NCBI RefSeq assembly: GCF_009495755.1
Contig: NZ_WIBJ01000015.1
Span: 62,001 to 126,000 of the forward strand
Source of the DNA: Flavobacterium sp. LMO8
GTDB taxonomy: Bacteria; Bacteroidota; Bacteroidia; Flavobacteriales; Flavobacteriaceae
Reading direction: 5' to 3'
Length of the DNA: 64,000 nucleotides
Under the pieces are notes generated by a model. The model saw nothing but the letters and a program-made list of their open reading frames with translations, made no database searches and was not told where the DNA came from. Made by a program: the position numbers and the translations under genes. Shown here piece after piece: positions 8,268 to 17,135 of the stretch (the first letter of the stretch is position 1; each line of letters starts with the position of its first letter).

Positions 8268-10547
8268 TTATCTGATAATCATGACTTTTTTCACAGTAGA
8301 ATCGGTTCCGTCTTGACTTGCTACAAAAATCATATAAACTCCGGATGCTACTTTGTTTTTTCCGAAAACTTTAGTGTCCCATTCAATAGTTCCTCCTGAT
8401 GAAGTAGTTTCGTAAACTAAATTTCCTTCTATATCGGTTATTTTAATATTGGCTTTATCGGTTAATCCACTAATTTTAACTGTTCCTAAAAATTCAGGTC
8501 GCACTGGGTTTGGATAGACATAAACATCTGATAAACTATCACTTGGCTTAGTTGAAGTTCCTAAGAAGGAAACCATTCCTTTATCGGTAGCAAAAAAAAC
8601 TTCTCCAGAGGCTCCGTCAATTTCAATATCGTTGATATTATCACTTGGCAGTGGTGAGTTATTTTTCGTAAATCGATAAATAGTTTGTTGACCATCTTGA
8701 GAAACTAAGAAAACACCACCGTCTGCAATAGAAACCCACTTTCTATTGGCTCCATCAACAGCGATATCTAAAATGGTTTGTTGGTAAAACAATTCTTGAG
8801 CCAAATCCCCTTCTTGAATTATGATGGAATTAGTAGTAAGCTCATCAGATGAAATAAATTGATCAACTGAAATTGTTCTCAAACCAGCGAATGTTCCAAT
8901 CCACAATTGATTTCTATTATCAACTGCTACACATCGCACATCGTTATCTGGTAAATTACCATTTGTTGAATTTATTACGATGAATTTATTATTGTAGTTC
9001 TCGTTAAACGCAATTAATCCATCATTAATAGATGGCACCCATTTAGTTCTATTTTTATCTATCGCCATTGGTCCATATCTCCCTGTTGCAACTGTTGGCG
9101 CAATACCTGCTAAACTATAGGATTGCCATTGCCCATTTGAGCGCAAAACTTTTATTGCTTTATCAACAAAAGCATTGGTTACCCATAAATTTGCATCTTT
9201 ATCAAAAGCAGGACTATTAATTCGTATATCAACATAACTTGGGCTACCTGGCACAACTAGAGATTCTAAACCATTTGGACCCGTATTCGTATTGTTAAAA
9301 AGTTCAATGTTATCGCCTTCTATTTTAAGTAATCCTGAAAAATAAGAAGTTGCAAAAACTTGATTTTGATTATTTGGATTGATTACAATATCACAGATGG
9401 ATTTAGCTTGAAACAAATCATCGTAAGGAATTAATTCCCACCCATTGTCATTTGAATATTTACTAATTCCAAATTCATCCAAGGCATACGGATTATATTG
9501 ACGTGTATAATCGCCATATACTGCCCATAAATAATTTGGTGCTTTTTTTACTCTAAAAATGTAATTTCTGACTGGTCCATTAGGTGACATAGCCAGAAAA
9601 ATCGTTGGATTAGCTAAAGTTGTTGAAAAGAGACCATCTTTTTCTGTACCAATATAAACAATCCCACTTACCACTGTTGCTGCCTTAAAAATAGCGTTAT
9701 AATCTGGAATTTGGGTAATATCTACTAAAACCGTGTAGGATTGATTTAAAACAAAAATATGGTTTTGCGTAGTTACAATTAATTCTGTCCCGTTAGTTTT
9801 AATTTTAAGTCCGGCTTGATTTTGATTTAAAACTTGTTGAAATGATGTCCCATTGTGTCGATAGGTTCTTGAATCCGTACCCATGGCAACTAATTCATTA
9901 TTAAAAGTCACAATTCCAACCCAAAAACCAGCATCAAATGTTTGCCATTGGTTAAAATCATATAAATTAGGATTACTTAAATCGCCTTTTCTAATTCCAA
10001 AACTACGAGTTACAGCATAAATTTGATTATTTAAGACTGTAGTTTGTAATACTTCTGTTTCTTCTCCAGCAGTACCGATAAAATAAGTAATAATAAATTC
10101 AGAAGTTGCTACATCCATTACAGAAATTCCATAGTCAGTAGCAATATATAATTTTCCTTCGTGTTCAAAAAAATCATTAATTTTCTTTTTATTAGGAGGC
10201 ACCGGGACTTCGTTTATAATATCAACTTTTGTAGAAACAGAGCCATCTGAATTAATAATTAACAACAACCCATTTGTATTACCTGCAAAAGTTTTATTAG
10301 CAGCTTGTGAATGATGAATTGTTGTTATTGATTCTGGTTTTAATCCGTTGATAGAATTAAATATATTTAAATCAGTTGAGGCAATTGCTTTAGAAAAAAC
10401 TGCATTTTGAGTTGCCGCATAAACCGCATCAGTTGCTGATTCCACATCAACAATTTCATTATAAGAAAAGTAACCCTTCCACAACTGATTGTTTTGTTGT
10501 GCAAAAACGAATTGAGAAATAAATAAAATAAAAATTACCTTTTTCAT
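8268..10547 (-). CDS. porZ: PorZ-like type IX secretion component
   Basis: A 759-residue exported protein with signal peptide (residues 1-16, ending VFAQQ), two beta-propellers built of two-component-regulator-type repeats (about 20-660, e.g. repeated LWIGTFAGL/LWVTNAF/KWVSIADGG strands) and a C-terminal T9SS sorting-type domain (about 675-759, VYPNPVRPE ... GVYMIFV ... KKVMIIR). This architecture and the position directly before recO match PorZ, a surface component of the T9SS attachment complex that delivers anionic LPS to the sortase PorU in Porphyromonas. Naming rests on architecture and context. A TATATTTG -7 box lies at 10563-10570. Confidence 0.82.
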   Translation of the reverse strand: MKKVIFILFISQFVFAQQNNQLWKGYFSYNEIVDVESATDAVYAATQNAVFSKAIASTDLNIFNSINGLKPESITTIHHSQAANKTFAGNTNGLLLIINSDGSVSTKVDIINEVPVPPNKKKINDFFEHEGKLYIATDYGISVMDVATSEFIITYFIGTAGEETEVLQTTVLNNQIYAVTRSFGIRKGDLSNPNLYDFNQWQTFDAGFWVGIVTFNNELVAMGTDSRTYRHNGTSFQQVLNQNQAGLKIKTNGTELIVTTQNHIFVLNQSYTVLVDITQIPDYNAIFKAATVVSGIVYIGTEKDGLFSTTLANPTIFLAMSPNGPVRNYIFRVKKAPNYLWAVYGDYTRQYNPYALDEFGISKYSNDNGWELIPYDDLFQAKSICDIVINPNNQNQVFATSYFSGLLKIEGDNIELFNNTNTGPNGLESLVVPGSPSYVDIRINSPAFDKDANLWVTNAFVDKAIKVLRSNGQWQSYSLAGIAPTVATGRYGPMAIDKNRTKWVPSINDGLIAFNENYNNKFIVINSTNGNLPDNDVRCVAVDNRNQLWIGTFAGLRTISVDQFISSDELTTNSIIIQEGDLAQELFYQQTILDIAVDGANRKWVSIADGGVFLVSQDGQQTIYRFTKNNSPLPSDNINDIEIDGASGEVFFATDKGMVSFLGTSTKPSDSLSDVYVYPNPVRPEFLGTVKISGLTDKANIKITDIEGNLVYETTSSGGTIEWDTKVFGKNKVASGVYMIFVASQDGTDSTVKKVMIIR

Positions 10548-10610
10548 TACAAGTATTTAATACAAATATACTACAAACGTATTAATTTTAATTTTGATAT
10601 ATTTTAAAAA

Positions 10611-10645
10611 GAAAAAAGCTCTTTTAGTTTCCTAAAAGAGCTTTT
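10611..10645 (-). terminator. rho-independent terminator after gdhA
   Basis: Perfect 14-bp stem (arms 10614-10627 and 10632-10645), 4-nt loop, followed on the minus strand by a T-rich tract. It lies 22 bp beyond the gdhA stop and before porZ. Confidence 0.9.
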
Positions 10646-10666
10646 CATATTGTATAGTATTATTTC

Positions 10667-12010
10667 TTAAACTACTCCTTGAGCTAACATAGCGTCAGCT
10701 ACTTTAACGAAACCAGCAATGTTGGCTCCTTTAACATAGTTTACATAACCATCTTCTTCTGTTCCGTATTTTTTACACTGACCGTGAATACCTGTCATGA
10801 TGTCTTTTAAACGTGCATCTACTTCTTCACTAGTCCAATTTAAACGTATAGAGTTCTGTGTCATTTCTAAACCAGATGCGGCTACTCCACCTGCATTAGC
10901 GGCTTTTCCAGGAGCAAATAATACTTTTGCGTCTAAGAATTGTTTAATAGCTTCTAATGTACAAGGCATGTTGGCTGCTTCTGTTACACACAAAACACCA
11001 TTTGCAATTAATTTTTTAGCATCCTCTTCATTTAATTCATTTTGAGTAGCACAAGGGATTGCAATATCCACTTTTGCTTCCCATGGGCTTTTTCCTTTGT
11101 GGAAAACTGCATTTGGGAATTTTTCAGCATAAGCTTCTGCTCTGTTGTCTCCACTTGCTCTCATTTCTAACATGAACTCGATTTTTTCACCTGAAATTCC
11201 GTCTGCATCATATATGTAACCATCAGGACCAGAGATAGTAACCAATTTACCCCCTAATTCATTTACTTTTAAAGCCACGCCCCAAGCCACGTTTCCAAAA
11301 CCTGAAATAGCAACTGTTTTTCCAGAGATTGATTGTCCTATAGTACTTAACATTTGTTGAGTAAAGTAAACAACTCCATAACCTGTTGCTTCTGGACGAA
11401 TTAATGAACCTCCATAAGCCAACCCTTTTCCAGTTAAAACTCCAGTAAATTCGTTTCTAATTCTCTTATATTGACCGAACATATATCCAATTTCTCTAGC
11501 TCCAACACCAATATCTCCGGCAGGAACATCTAAATCAGGACCAATATGACGACATAATTCTGTCATAAAAGATTGACAAAAACGCATAATTTCAGCATCT
11601 GATTTCCCTTGTGGATCAAAATCAGAACCTCCTTTTCCACCACCCATTGGAAGTGTGGTTAAACTATTCTTAAATACCTGCTCAAAAGCTAAAAACTTAA
11701 GCACAGATAAATTTACGGTTGGATGAAAACGAATCCCACCTTTATAAGGACCAATAGCCGAGTTCATTTGAATACGAAATCCTCTATTTACTTGAATTTC
11801 TCCTTTATCATCTACCCATGGTACTCTAAAAATAACTGAACGTTCAGGTTCTGCCATTCTTAATAGCACATTCTTTCCATCATACTTTTTGTTATTTGCA
11901 ATAAAAGGCATTACTGTTTCAGCAAATTCTCTAACTGCTTGTAAAAATTCTGGTTCGCTTGGATTTTTGGCTTCAACAAGAGCCATAAAATCATTGATTT
12001 TTTGTTCCAT
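10667..12010 (-). CDS. gdhA: NADP-type glutamate dehydrogenase
   Basis: A 447-residue hexameric glutamate dehydrogenase, catalysing reductive amination of 2-oxoglutarate. Motifs: catalytic-lysine region PMGGGKGGSDFDP, the downstream PAGDIGVGAREIGYM segment and a Rossmann GFGNVAWG nucleotide site. Length matches the S50-I bacterial anabolic enzyme, which is usually NADPH-specific. It is a single-gene unit with a strong terminator. A TATATTTG -7-like box at 12094-12101 implies a leader of about 80 nt. Confidence 0.96.
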   Translation of the reverse strand: MEQKINDFMALVEAKNPSEPEFLQAVREFAETVMPFIANNKKYDGKNVLLRMAEPERSVIFRVPWVDDKGEIQVNRGFRIQMNSAIGPYKGGIRFHPTVNLSVLKFLAFEQVFKNSLTTLPMGGGKGGSDFDPQGKSDAEIMRFCQSFMTELCRHIGPDLDVPAGDIGVGAREIGYMFGQYKRIRNEFTGVLTGKGLAYGGSLIRPEATGYGVVYFTQQMLSTIGQSISGKTVAISGFGNVAWGVALKVNELGGKLVTISGPDGYIYDADGISGEKIEFMLEMRASGDNRAEAYAEKFPNAVFHKGKSPWEAKVDIAIPCATQNELNEEDAKKLIANGVLCVTEAANMPCTLEAIKQFLDAKVLFAPGKAANAGGVAASGLEMTQNSIRLNWTSEEVDARLKDIMTGIHGQCKKYGTEEDGYVNYVKGANIAGFVKVADAMLAQGVV

Positions 12011-12214
12011 TATAGTATAAAACTTTTAGCTAAACTAATTCGTTAAATAAATATTTTTTTTCTTAAATTATTAATATGGTAAATTTAAGTCGACAAATAT
12101 ACATTTTAAAAAATTACTTGGTAAAAAATTAAGTAAAATTTATGTAAAACGGAATCTTAGTATGTAATTCATAAAAAAAAGTTAAGGTTTTATCAAAGAA
12201 AAACATTTTTTTTT

Positions 12215-12244
12215 TTTGCAATGAAGTTAGTTTTTATATATTTG
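12215..12244 (+). promoter_or_regulatory. Bacteroidetes-type promoter
   Basis: TTTG (12215-12218), an 18-nt spacer and TATATTTG (12237-12244), matching the TTG / TAnnTTTG consensus. The -33 element is the end of a run of 12 T residues (12206-12217). Predicted transcription start is near 12250, which rules out the in-frame ATG at 12221 as start of the next gene. Confidence 0.75.
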
Positions 12245-12268
12245 TCCGATAATGGAAAAATTTTAGTA

Positions 12269-13051
12269 ATGACTAAAAAAATTAAATACCTACTGATTTT
12301 GCTTTTAGGAGCAAATTTTTCAATAAATGCACAATTTGGGTTCTCACATGAGGTGGGTGCTTTTGTTGGAGGAGTCGCATTTCAATCTGATTTCGGTGTA
12401 AGACATGACTTCAAAACTAATGCTGGAAACACTGGATTTGGCGTTGGATTGGTTCATTATATGAATTTTGCATATCGTGCAGAGTGTAATTGTTATACTC
12501 CGGAAACCTATTTTAATGATCACTTTAAAGTACGTTCTGAGTTATCTTACAATAGCACTAAATTAGAACATTTTGGTGAATTTGCTGAAAAACAAACTCT
12601 TGCTGGTGCTCAACTTAGAGCAATGAAAGGGGAGGCTAAAGTAACAGATATTGGTATGCAATTGGAATATTTTCCGCTTAGTATTAGAGAATTTACCGCA
12701 ACTAATGGCGCTTTTGCACCATTCTTAGGTTTAGGAGCACACTATTCATTTTTCCAAAACAATACCTATTCAACACTACCGGGTGGACTAGGAAATCCAA
12801 ATAATGTATATCCTAGATATTTACCAGATGGTTATATGTCTGGAACAGGAAGTACCTGGTCAGTAGTTTCTTCTGTAGGTACTCGTTATAAACTTACTGA
12901 ACTTTCGGATTTATTCTTCGAATTAAGATGGCAATATTACTTTTCTGACTGGGTTGATGGTTTAAATAAAAACCCAGACCTTTGGAAAGAAAATAAAGCT
13001 AACGATTGGAACTTATGGTTTCACTTCGGATACATTTATTATTTAGATTAA
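12269..13051 (+). CDS. secreted outer-membrane beta-barrel-like protein
   Basis: A 260-residue protein with a clean signal peptide (MTKKIKYLLILLLGANFSINAQ) followed by alternating aromatic/polar strands ending in the aromatic stretch HFGYIYYLD, typical of small outer-membrane barrels. I do not recognise a function. Similar proteins are annotated in Flavobacteriaceae as THC0290_0291 family, as I remember it. Start 12269 is preferred to the ATG at 12221 because the latter lies inside the promoter and would put 16 polar residues before the signal peptide. It is monocistronic, ending in a bidirectional terminator. Confidence 0.75.
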   Translation: MTKKIKYLLILLLGANFSINAQFGFSHEVGAFVGGVAFQSDFGVRHDFKTNAGNTGFGVGLVHYMNFAYRAECNCYTPETYFNDHFKVRSELSYNSTKLEHFGEFAEKQTLAGAQLRAMKGEAKVTDIGMQLEYFPLSIREFTATNGAFAPFLGLGAHYSFFQNNTYSTLPGGLGNPNNVYPRYLPDGYMSGTGSTWSVVSSVGTRYKLTELSDLFFELRWQYYFSDWVDGLNKNPDLWKENKANDWNLWFHFGYIYYLD

Positions 13052-13066
13052 TCAAAATTACAACAT

Positions 13067-13103
13067 AAAAAAATCCCAATTCGAGTGAATTGGGATTTTT
13101 TAT
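13067..13103. terminator. bidirectional terminator
   Basis: A 14-bp stem (arms 13069-13082 and 13087-13100) with loop GAGT, flanked by A-run and T-run, so it can serve both the barrel gene (plus) and the convergent metB-type gene (minus). Confidence 0.88.
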
Positions 13104-13118
13104 TTTTAGTTATTTCTA

Positions 13119-14261
13119 TTATTTAAAAGCCTGTTCTAAATCAGCTAATAAATCTTCGATATCTTCAATTCCTACACTCAAACGGACTAAATCATCTGAA
13201 ATACCCACTTCATTTCTTTTATCTTCAGGAATAGAAGCGTGCGTCATTAAAGCTGGATGATTTGCTAAAGATTCAACTCCACCTAAAGATTCTGCTAAAG
13301 TGAATACTTTTAAATTTTCTAAGAATTTAATCGCATCTTCTTTTTTACCCGATTTGAAAGTAAACGTTACCATTCCTCCAAAACCACTCATTTGCTTTTT
13401 AGCAATTTCATGAAATGGATGAGAAGCCAATCCTGGATAATATACTCTTTCCACTAATGGATGATTATCTAAATATGCCGCTACTTTTTCACCGTTTTCG
13501 CAATGACGTTGTACGCGTAAATGCAAAGTTTTGATTCCTCTTAAAACCAAGAAAGAATCCATTGGTCCTAATGTAGCTCCTGTTGCAAATTGTTTGAAAT
13601 GTAATTCTTCCCCTAATGCTTTATCTTTAATAATTAAAGCACCTGCAATAACATCAGAATGACCTCCTAAATATTTGGTTGCCGAATGCATTACAATATC
13701 AGCACCCAAATCTAATGGTTTTTGCAAATAAGGAGTTGCGAAAGTATTATCAACTGCAAATAAAATATTATGCTTTTTAGTAATTTGTGCAATAGCAGCA
13801 ATATCCGCTAATTTCATTAAAGGATTTGTTGGTGTTTCCACCCAAACCAATTTCGTATTTTCATTGATTAACGATTGGAATTTCTCCAAATCATTCATAT
13901 CTACAAAATGAAATTTGATACCACTATCTTTATATAATCTTGTAAATAATCTGTAAGTTCCACCGTATAAATCGTCCATAGCGATGATTTCGTCACCTGC
14001 TTTAAACATTCTTAACAAACAATCTGTTGCTGCTAATCCAGAAGAAAAAGCCAAACCTCTTGCTCCGTTTTCGATACTTGCTAAAGCGTCTTCTAACGCA
14101 GTTCTTGTTGGGTTTGCTGCTCTACTATATTCGTAATCGCCAATTGGTTTTCCTGGACTTGATTGTACATAAGTCGAAGTTTGAAATACCGGAGGTATTA
14201 CTGCTCCTGTTACTTTTTCATGATGTTGTCCACCATGTATCGTTTTTGTATTGAATTTCAT
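13119..14261 (-). CDS. trans-sulfuration PLP enzyme (cystathionine gamma-synthase/lyase type)
   Basis: A 380-residue Cys/Met-metabolism PLP enzyme. The Schiff-base lysine lies in HSATKYLGGHSDV, the PLP-phosphate Tyr/Arg in YEYSRAANPTR, and AFSSGLAATD and VDNTFATPYLQ are also present. Such enzymes form or cleave cystathionine in the cytoplasm (MetB, MetC or gamma-lyase). Sequence alone does not tell which, though MetB or gamma-lyase is more likely than beta-lyase. It has a 5' leader of about 105 nt with two mini-ORFs, the second overlapping this start as ATGA, which suggests translational coupling. It is followed by a bidirectional terminator. Confidence 0.92.
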   Translation of the reverse strand: MKFNTKTIHGGQHHEKVTGAVIPPVFQTSTYVQSSPGKPIGDYEYSRAANPTRTALEDALASIENGARGLAFSSGLAATDCLLRMFKAGDEIIAMDDLYGGTYRLFTRLYKDSGIKFHFVDMNDLEKFQSLINENTKLVWVETPTNPLMKLADIAAIAQITKKHNILFAVDNTFATPYLQKPLDLGADIVMHSATKYLGGHSDVIAGALIIKDKALGEELHFKQFATGATLGPMDSFLVLRGIKTLHLRVQRHCENGEKVAAYLDNHPLVERVYYPGLASHPFHEIAKKQMSGFGGMVTFTFKSGKKEDAIKFLENLKVFTLAESLGGVESLANHPALMTHASIPEDKRNEVGISDDLVRLSVGIEDIEDLLADLEQAFK

Positions 14262-14290
14262 ATGTGAATTTTAATTTTTTTAAAGGTCAT
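14258..14290 (-). other. 10-codon leader ORF coupled to the metB-type start
   Basis: ATG at 14290, sequence MTFKKIKIHI, stop TGA at 14260-14258 overlapping the downstream ATG (14261-14259). It is preceded by AAGGAG (complement of 14298-14303) 7 nt from the ATG, an unusually good Shine-Dalgarno site for a Bacteroidetes. Whether it is translated is inference. Confidence 0.4.
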
Positions 14291-14322
14291 ATGGTATCTC
14301 CTTAATCTTAATTGGTGTTTGT

Positions 14323-14355
14323 TTACAACAAACTTGTTGTTCGTGGAGATTTCAT
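14323..14355 (-). other. possible second leader ORF with internal dyad
   Basis: ATG at 14355, sequence MKSPRTTSLL, TAA at 14325-14323. Its last codons form the dyad ACAACAA-AC-TTGTTGT (14325-14340), which could be an operator or a hairpin. It lies within the predicted transcript from the -7 box at 14372-14379. Confidence 0.3.
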
Positions 14356-14371
14356 TTGTATTAATTTTTTA

Positions 14372-14379
14372 CAAAGGTA
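14372..14379 (-). promoter_or_regulatory. -7 box upstream of metB-type gene
   Basis: TACCTTTG on the minus strand matches TAnnTTTG. No TTG at good spacing was found, so the promoter could be weak or activator-dependent. It implies a leader of about 105 nt. Confidence 0.45.
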
Positions 14380-14385
14380 ATAAGA

Positions 14386-14841
14386 TTAAAGGAATTTTTT
14401 GATTTGTAACATAATTCCCAAATGAATGCCTTCATGATAATTGTTAAATTCCATCGCTTCTTTTAAAGTTTCCAAATGAAATCCTGTTTTCGTTTGATAG
14501 GGATGAAATTCTTTAAAAATTCCGGCTTCAAAATCAGCTTTCGTTTTTTCAACCATTTCGGATAGTAATTTCTTGATTTCATCTACTTCTGCTTGAGTAG
14601 TTTTTCCATCTGGGCGTGAACCGTTTTGGTATTTCTCAAAAAGTGAATCTGGAATATGCATTGTCAAACCCGATAACGCATAAACCAATTTCTGTTGGGA
14701 AACAATAACGTGACCAATGTTCCAAATCAAATTATTACTCATTCCTGCTGGAATTGTATTCAATTGCTCTAAGGAATAGTTGTCTAAAAAATTTTGATAT
14801 AAACCTCGACTGGTTTGCCAAATTCTAAAAGTTGCTTCCAT
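14386..14841 (-). CDS. DinB-like four-helix-bundle protein
   Basis: A 151-residue DinB/YfiT-like protein. The putative metal-binding histidines are in NIGHVIVSQQ (about residue 43) and NNYHEGIHLG near the C-terminus (two histidines four apart), the usual triad of this superfamily. Family members include thiol-dependent metalloenzymes and many of unknown function, and nothing here narrows the substrate. It is upstream of the metB-type gene on the same strand but separated from it by that gene's leader. Confidence 0.85.
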   Translation of the reverse strand: MEATFRIWQTSRGLYQNFLDNYSLEQLNTIPAGMSNNLIWNIGHVIVSQQKLVYALSGLTMHIPDSLFEKYQNGSRPDGKTTQAEVDEIKKLLSEMVEKTKADFEAGIFKEFHPYQTKTGFHLETLKEAMEFNNYHEGIHLGIMLQIKKFL

Positions 14842-14920
14842 TACTTAATTTTTTATAAAATTACTGATTTTTAGAATTCAAAAGGCTGTATTTTTGCATC
14901 AGAAATTGAAAAACAATAAA

Positions 14921-15277
14921 ATGAACAAAATATACTATTTGGCTTCGTGTGATACGTGCCGAAAAATCATCAAATCATTACCAAATTCAAATAAATTAAC
15001 GTTTTTTGATATTCGCCAAAATCCAATTTCGGAAAGTGATTTGGAAGAAATGTACCAACTTTCAGGAAGTTACGAAGCGCTGTTTAGTAAAAAAGCACAA
15101 TTATATAAATCGTTAGGTTTAAAAGATAAAAATCTAACCGAAGCCGATTACAAAAAATATCTTTTAGAACATTACACATTTTTGAGTCGCCCAGTTGTCC
15201 TTTTCAATAATGAAATTTTTATCGGGAACACACAACCCAATGTTCTTAAATTAACGAAAGCTCTTCAAAGTGTCTAA
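14921..15277 (+). CDS. ArsC/Spx family thioredoxin-fold protein
   Basis: A 118-residue ArsC/Spx-family protein: YLASCDTCRKI at residues 5-15 gives a C-x2-C redox pair at the usual position and LSRPVVLFNNEIFIG carries the family Arg-Pro. Members are arsenate reductases or Spx-type RNA-polymerase regulators. The distinction cannot be made here and no ars genes are nearby. Start: an in-frame ATG at 14894 lies inside a TATTTTTG -7 box (14889-14896), so 14921, with A-rich leader, is preferred. It overlaps the EamA gene by 8 bp, so the two are co-transcribed. Confidence 0.85.
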   Translation: MNKIYYLASCDTCRKIIKSLPNSNKLTFFDIRQNPISESDLEEMYQLSGSYEALFSKKAQLYKSLGLKDKNLTEADYKKYLLEHYTFLSRPVVLFNNEIFIGNTQPNVLKLTKALQSV

Positions 15278-16157
15278 AAGAAGTTGGGCGTTATTTGCCG
15301 CCACCTTAGTTTCCATCATTTATGGCGTAACCTTTACGATTGCCAAAGACGTAATGCCAAAATATGTTGACGCATTCGGATTTATTGTGATGCGTGTTGG
15401 TGGTTCGGTTTTGCTATTTTGGTTGATTTCATTTTTTGGACCCAAAGAAAAAATTGCAAAAGAAGATTTTCCTAGAATTATTGCTGCAGCGTTCTTCGGA
15501 GTAGCTTTTAATATGTTGACTTTTTTCAAAGGTTTGAGTTACACATCACCTATTATGGGAGCCGTTTTGATGGTAACAACTCCAATGATTGTCCTCGTTT
15601 TATCAGCATTCATTATGAAAGAACGCATGGAAAATCGAAAAGTATTGGGAATCATTTTAGGCTTAGCTGGTACCATAACGTTAATTCTCTACGGAAAATC
15701 ATTGGTTAATGCGACAAATGCGAGTTTAGGAAATTTATTGGTTTTTGTAAATGCCGTTTCTTACGGATTTTACCTCATCATCGTAAAGAAATTAATGGAT
15801 AAATACAACGCCTTTACATTCGTAAAATGGATATATACTTTTGGTTTCTTGATGGTCTTACCTTTTGGTTGGGGCGAATTTCAAGCGGTAGATTTTGCTA
15901 ATTTACCAACGGATATTATCTGGAAAATTGGTTTTGTAGTGGTGTTTTCAACTTTCTTAACCTATTTGCTAAATTTAGTTTCCATGCGCGAACTAAAACC
16001 AACAACCGTAGCCGTTTTCATCTATTTACAACCACTTTTTGCGACTATTTTCGCCGTAAGTTTAGGAAAAGACGATTTGAGTTTAGTAAAATTAATTTCA
16101 GCGGTGTTGATATTTGTCGGAGTTTATCTGGTTACCCAAAAAAAATCTACTTCCTAA
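15270..16157 (+). CDS. EamA/DMT family transporter
   Basis: A 295-residue inner-membrane protein with ten hydrophobic segments arranged as two EamA repeats (about 5-135 and 150-290), including FFGVAFNMLTFFKGLSYTS at the typical position before helix 4 of the first repeat. Drug/metabolite transporters of this type export amino acids or other small metabolites; substrate unknown. It overlaps the ArsC/Spx-like gene and is followed by a heptad array. Confidence 0.9.
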   Translation: MSKRSWALFAATLVSIIYGVTFTIAKDVMPKYVDAFGFIVMRVGGSVLLFWLISFFGPKEKIAKEDFPRIIAAAFFGVAFNMLTFFKGLSYTSPIMGAVLMVTTPMIVLVLSAFIMKERMENRKVLGIILGLAGTITLILYGKSLVNATNASLGNLLVFVNAVSYGFYLIIVKKLMDKYNAFTFVKWIYTFGFLMVLPFGWGEFQAVDFANLPTDIIWKIGFVVVFSTFLTYLLNLVSMRELKPTTVAVFIYLQPLFATIFAVSLGKDDLSLVKLISAVLIFVGVYLVTQKKSTS

Positions 16158-16170
16158 TTAGAATTTCAAA

Positions 16171-16205
16171 ACTGAACACTAAAAACTGAACACTGAACAC
16201 TTTTT
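16171..16205 (-). repeat. heptad array (ACT orientation)
   Basis: Five exactly phased 7-nt units ACTGAAC, ACTAAAA, ACTGAAC, ACTGAAC, ACTTTTT between the EamA gene and yicC. It ends just before a TATCTTTG -7 box (16208-16215) that probably drives yicC. Confidence 0.8.
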
Positions 16206-16233
16206 CTTATCTTTGAAGACATTTTTATAACGT

Positions 16234-17094
16234 ATGATACACTCCATGACGGGTTTTGGGAAAGCTTCTTTGCAATTACCAACCAAAAAAATTACCGTAG
16301 AAATCAAATCGCTAAACAGTAAAGGTTTAGACTTAAATACTCGTATGCCATCCGTTTTTCGTGAAATGGAATTGGGCTTACGCAATCAAATTTCGCAACG
16401 TTTAGAGCGTGGAAAAGTTGATTTTTCACTTTATGTAGAAGTAACTGGCGAAGAAACGACTTCAAAAATCAATGTGCCAATTATAAAAGGGTATATCAAC
16501 CAAATGAAAGCCGTTATTCCAACTGCAGATGAAACGGAATTAATGAAAATGGCTGTTCGTATGCCCGATGCTTTAAAAACAGAGCGCGACGAAATCGATG
16601 AAAACGAATGGAAACAAATCCAAACCGTGATTGATGAAGCGTTGGATAACATCGCTAATTTCAGAAAAGATGAAGGTGCTTCGTTGGAAAAAGAATTCCA
16701 ATTGCGCATTGCCAACATCAATAATTTAATGAACGAAGCTGTTTCTTACGATGCTGAACGCGTTGAAACAGTGAAAACTCGTTTACGTACTGCTTTAGAT
16801 GAATTAAAAGTAAATGTTGATGAAAATCGTTTTGAACAAGAATTGATTTTTTATCTAGAAAAATACGATATTACCGAAGAAAAAGTGCGATTGGGTAACC
16901 ATTTGAACTATTTCTTAGAAACTTTAAATGGAACGGAAGCCAACGGAAGAAAATTAGGTTTCATCACACAAGAAATGGGAAGAGAAATCAACACCATGGG
17001 TTCGAAATCGAATCATACCGAAATGCAAAAATTGGTAGTGATGATGAAAGATGAATTGGAAAAGATTAAGGAGCAAGTTTTGAATGTTCTTTAA
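16234..17094 (+). CDS. YicC/YloC family endoribonuclease-like protein
   Basis: A 286-residue YicC-family protein: the N-terminal IHSMTGFGKA motif, the central EIKSLNSKGLDLN strand and the C-terminal DUF1732 segment with TLNGTEANGRKLGFITQEMGREINTMGSK in shorter form are all present. YicC has been described as an RNA-binding endoribonuclease. The yicC-gmk-nadD order is widely conserved, but here a four-helix-bundle gene lies between yicC and gmk. Confidence 0.92.
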   Translation: MIHSMTGFGKASLQLPTKKITVEIKSLNSKGLDLNTRMPSVFREMELGLRNQISQRLERGKVDFSLYVEVTGEETTSKINVPIIKGYINQMKAVIPTADETELMKMAVRMPDALKTERDEIDENEWKQIQTVIDEALDNIANFRKDEGASLEKEFQLRIANINNLMNEAVSYDAERVETVKTRLRTALDELKVNVDENRFEQELIFYLEKYDITEEKVRLGNHLNYFLETLNGTEANGRKLGFITQEMGREINTMGSKSNHTEMQKLVVMMKDELEKIKEQVLNVL

Positions 17095-17098
17095 TTTT

Positions 17099-17126
17099 AG
17101 TGAAAAGTGACAAGTGAATAGTAAAA
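17099..17126 (+). repeat. heptad array, left bracket of S23 gene
   Basis: Four exact 7-nt units AGTGAAA, AGTGACA, AGTGAAT, AGTAAAA, directly after yicC and 9 bp before the S23 start. The opposite-orientation array at 17506-17533 lies after that gene. Confidence 0.8.
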
Positions 17127-17135
17127 AGCCAAAAA

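Noticed and set aside
14262..14375. SAM riboswitch upstream of the metB-type gene
   Set aside because: I could not match the conserved core of SAM-I or SAM-II; the leader is explained as well by the mini-ORFs and a dyad.
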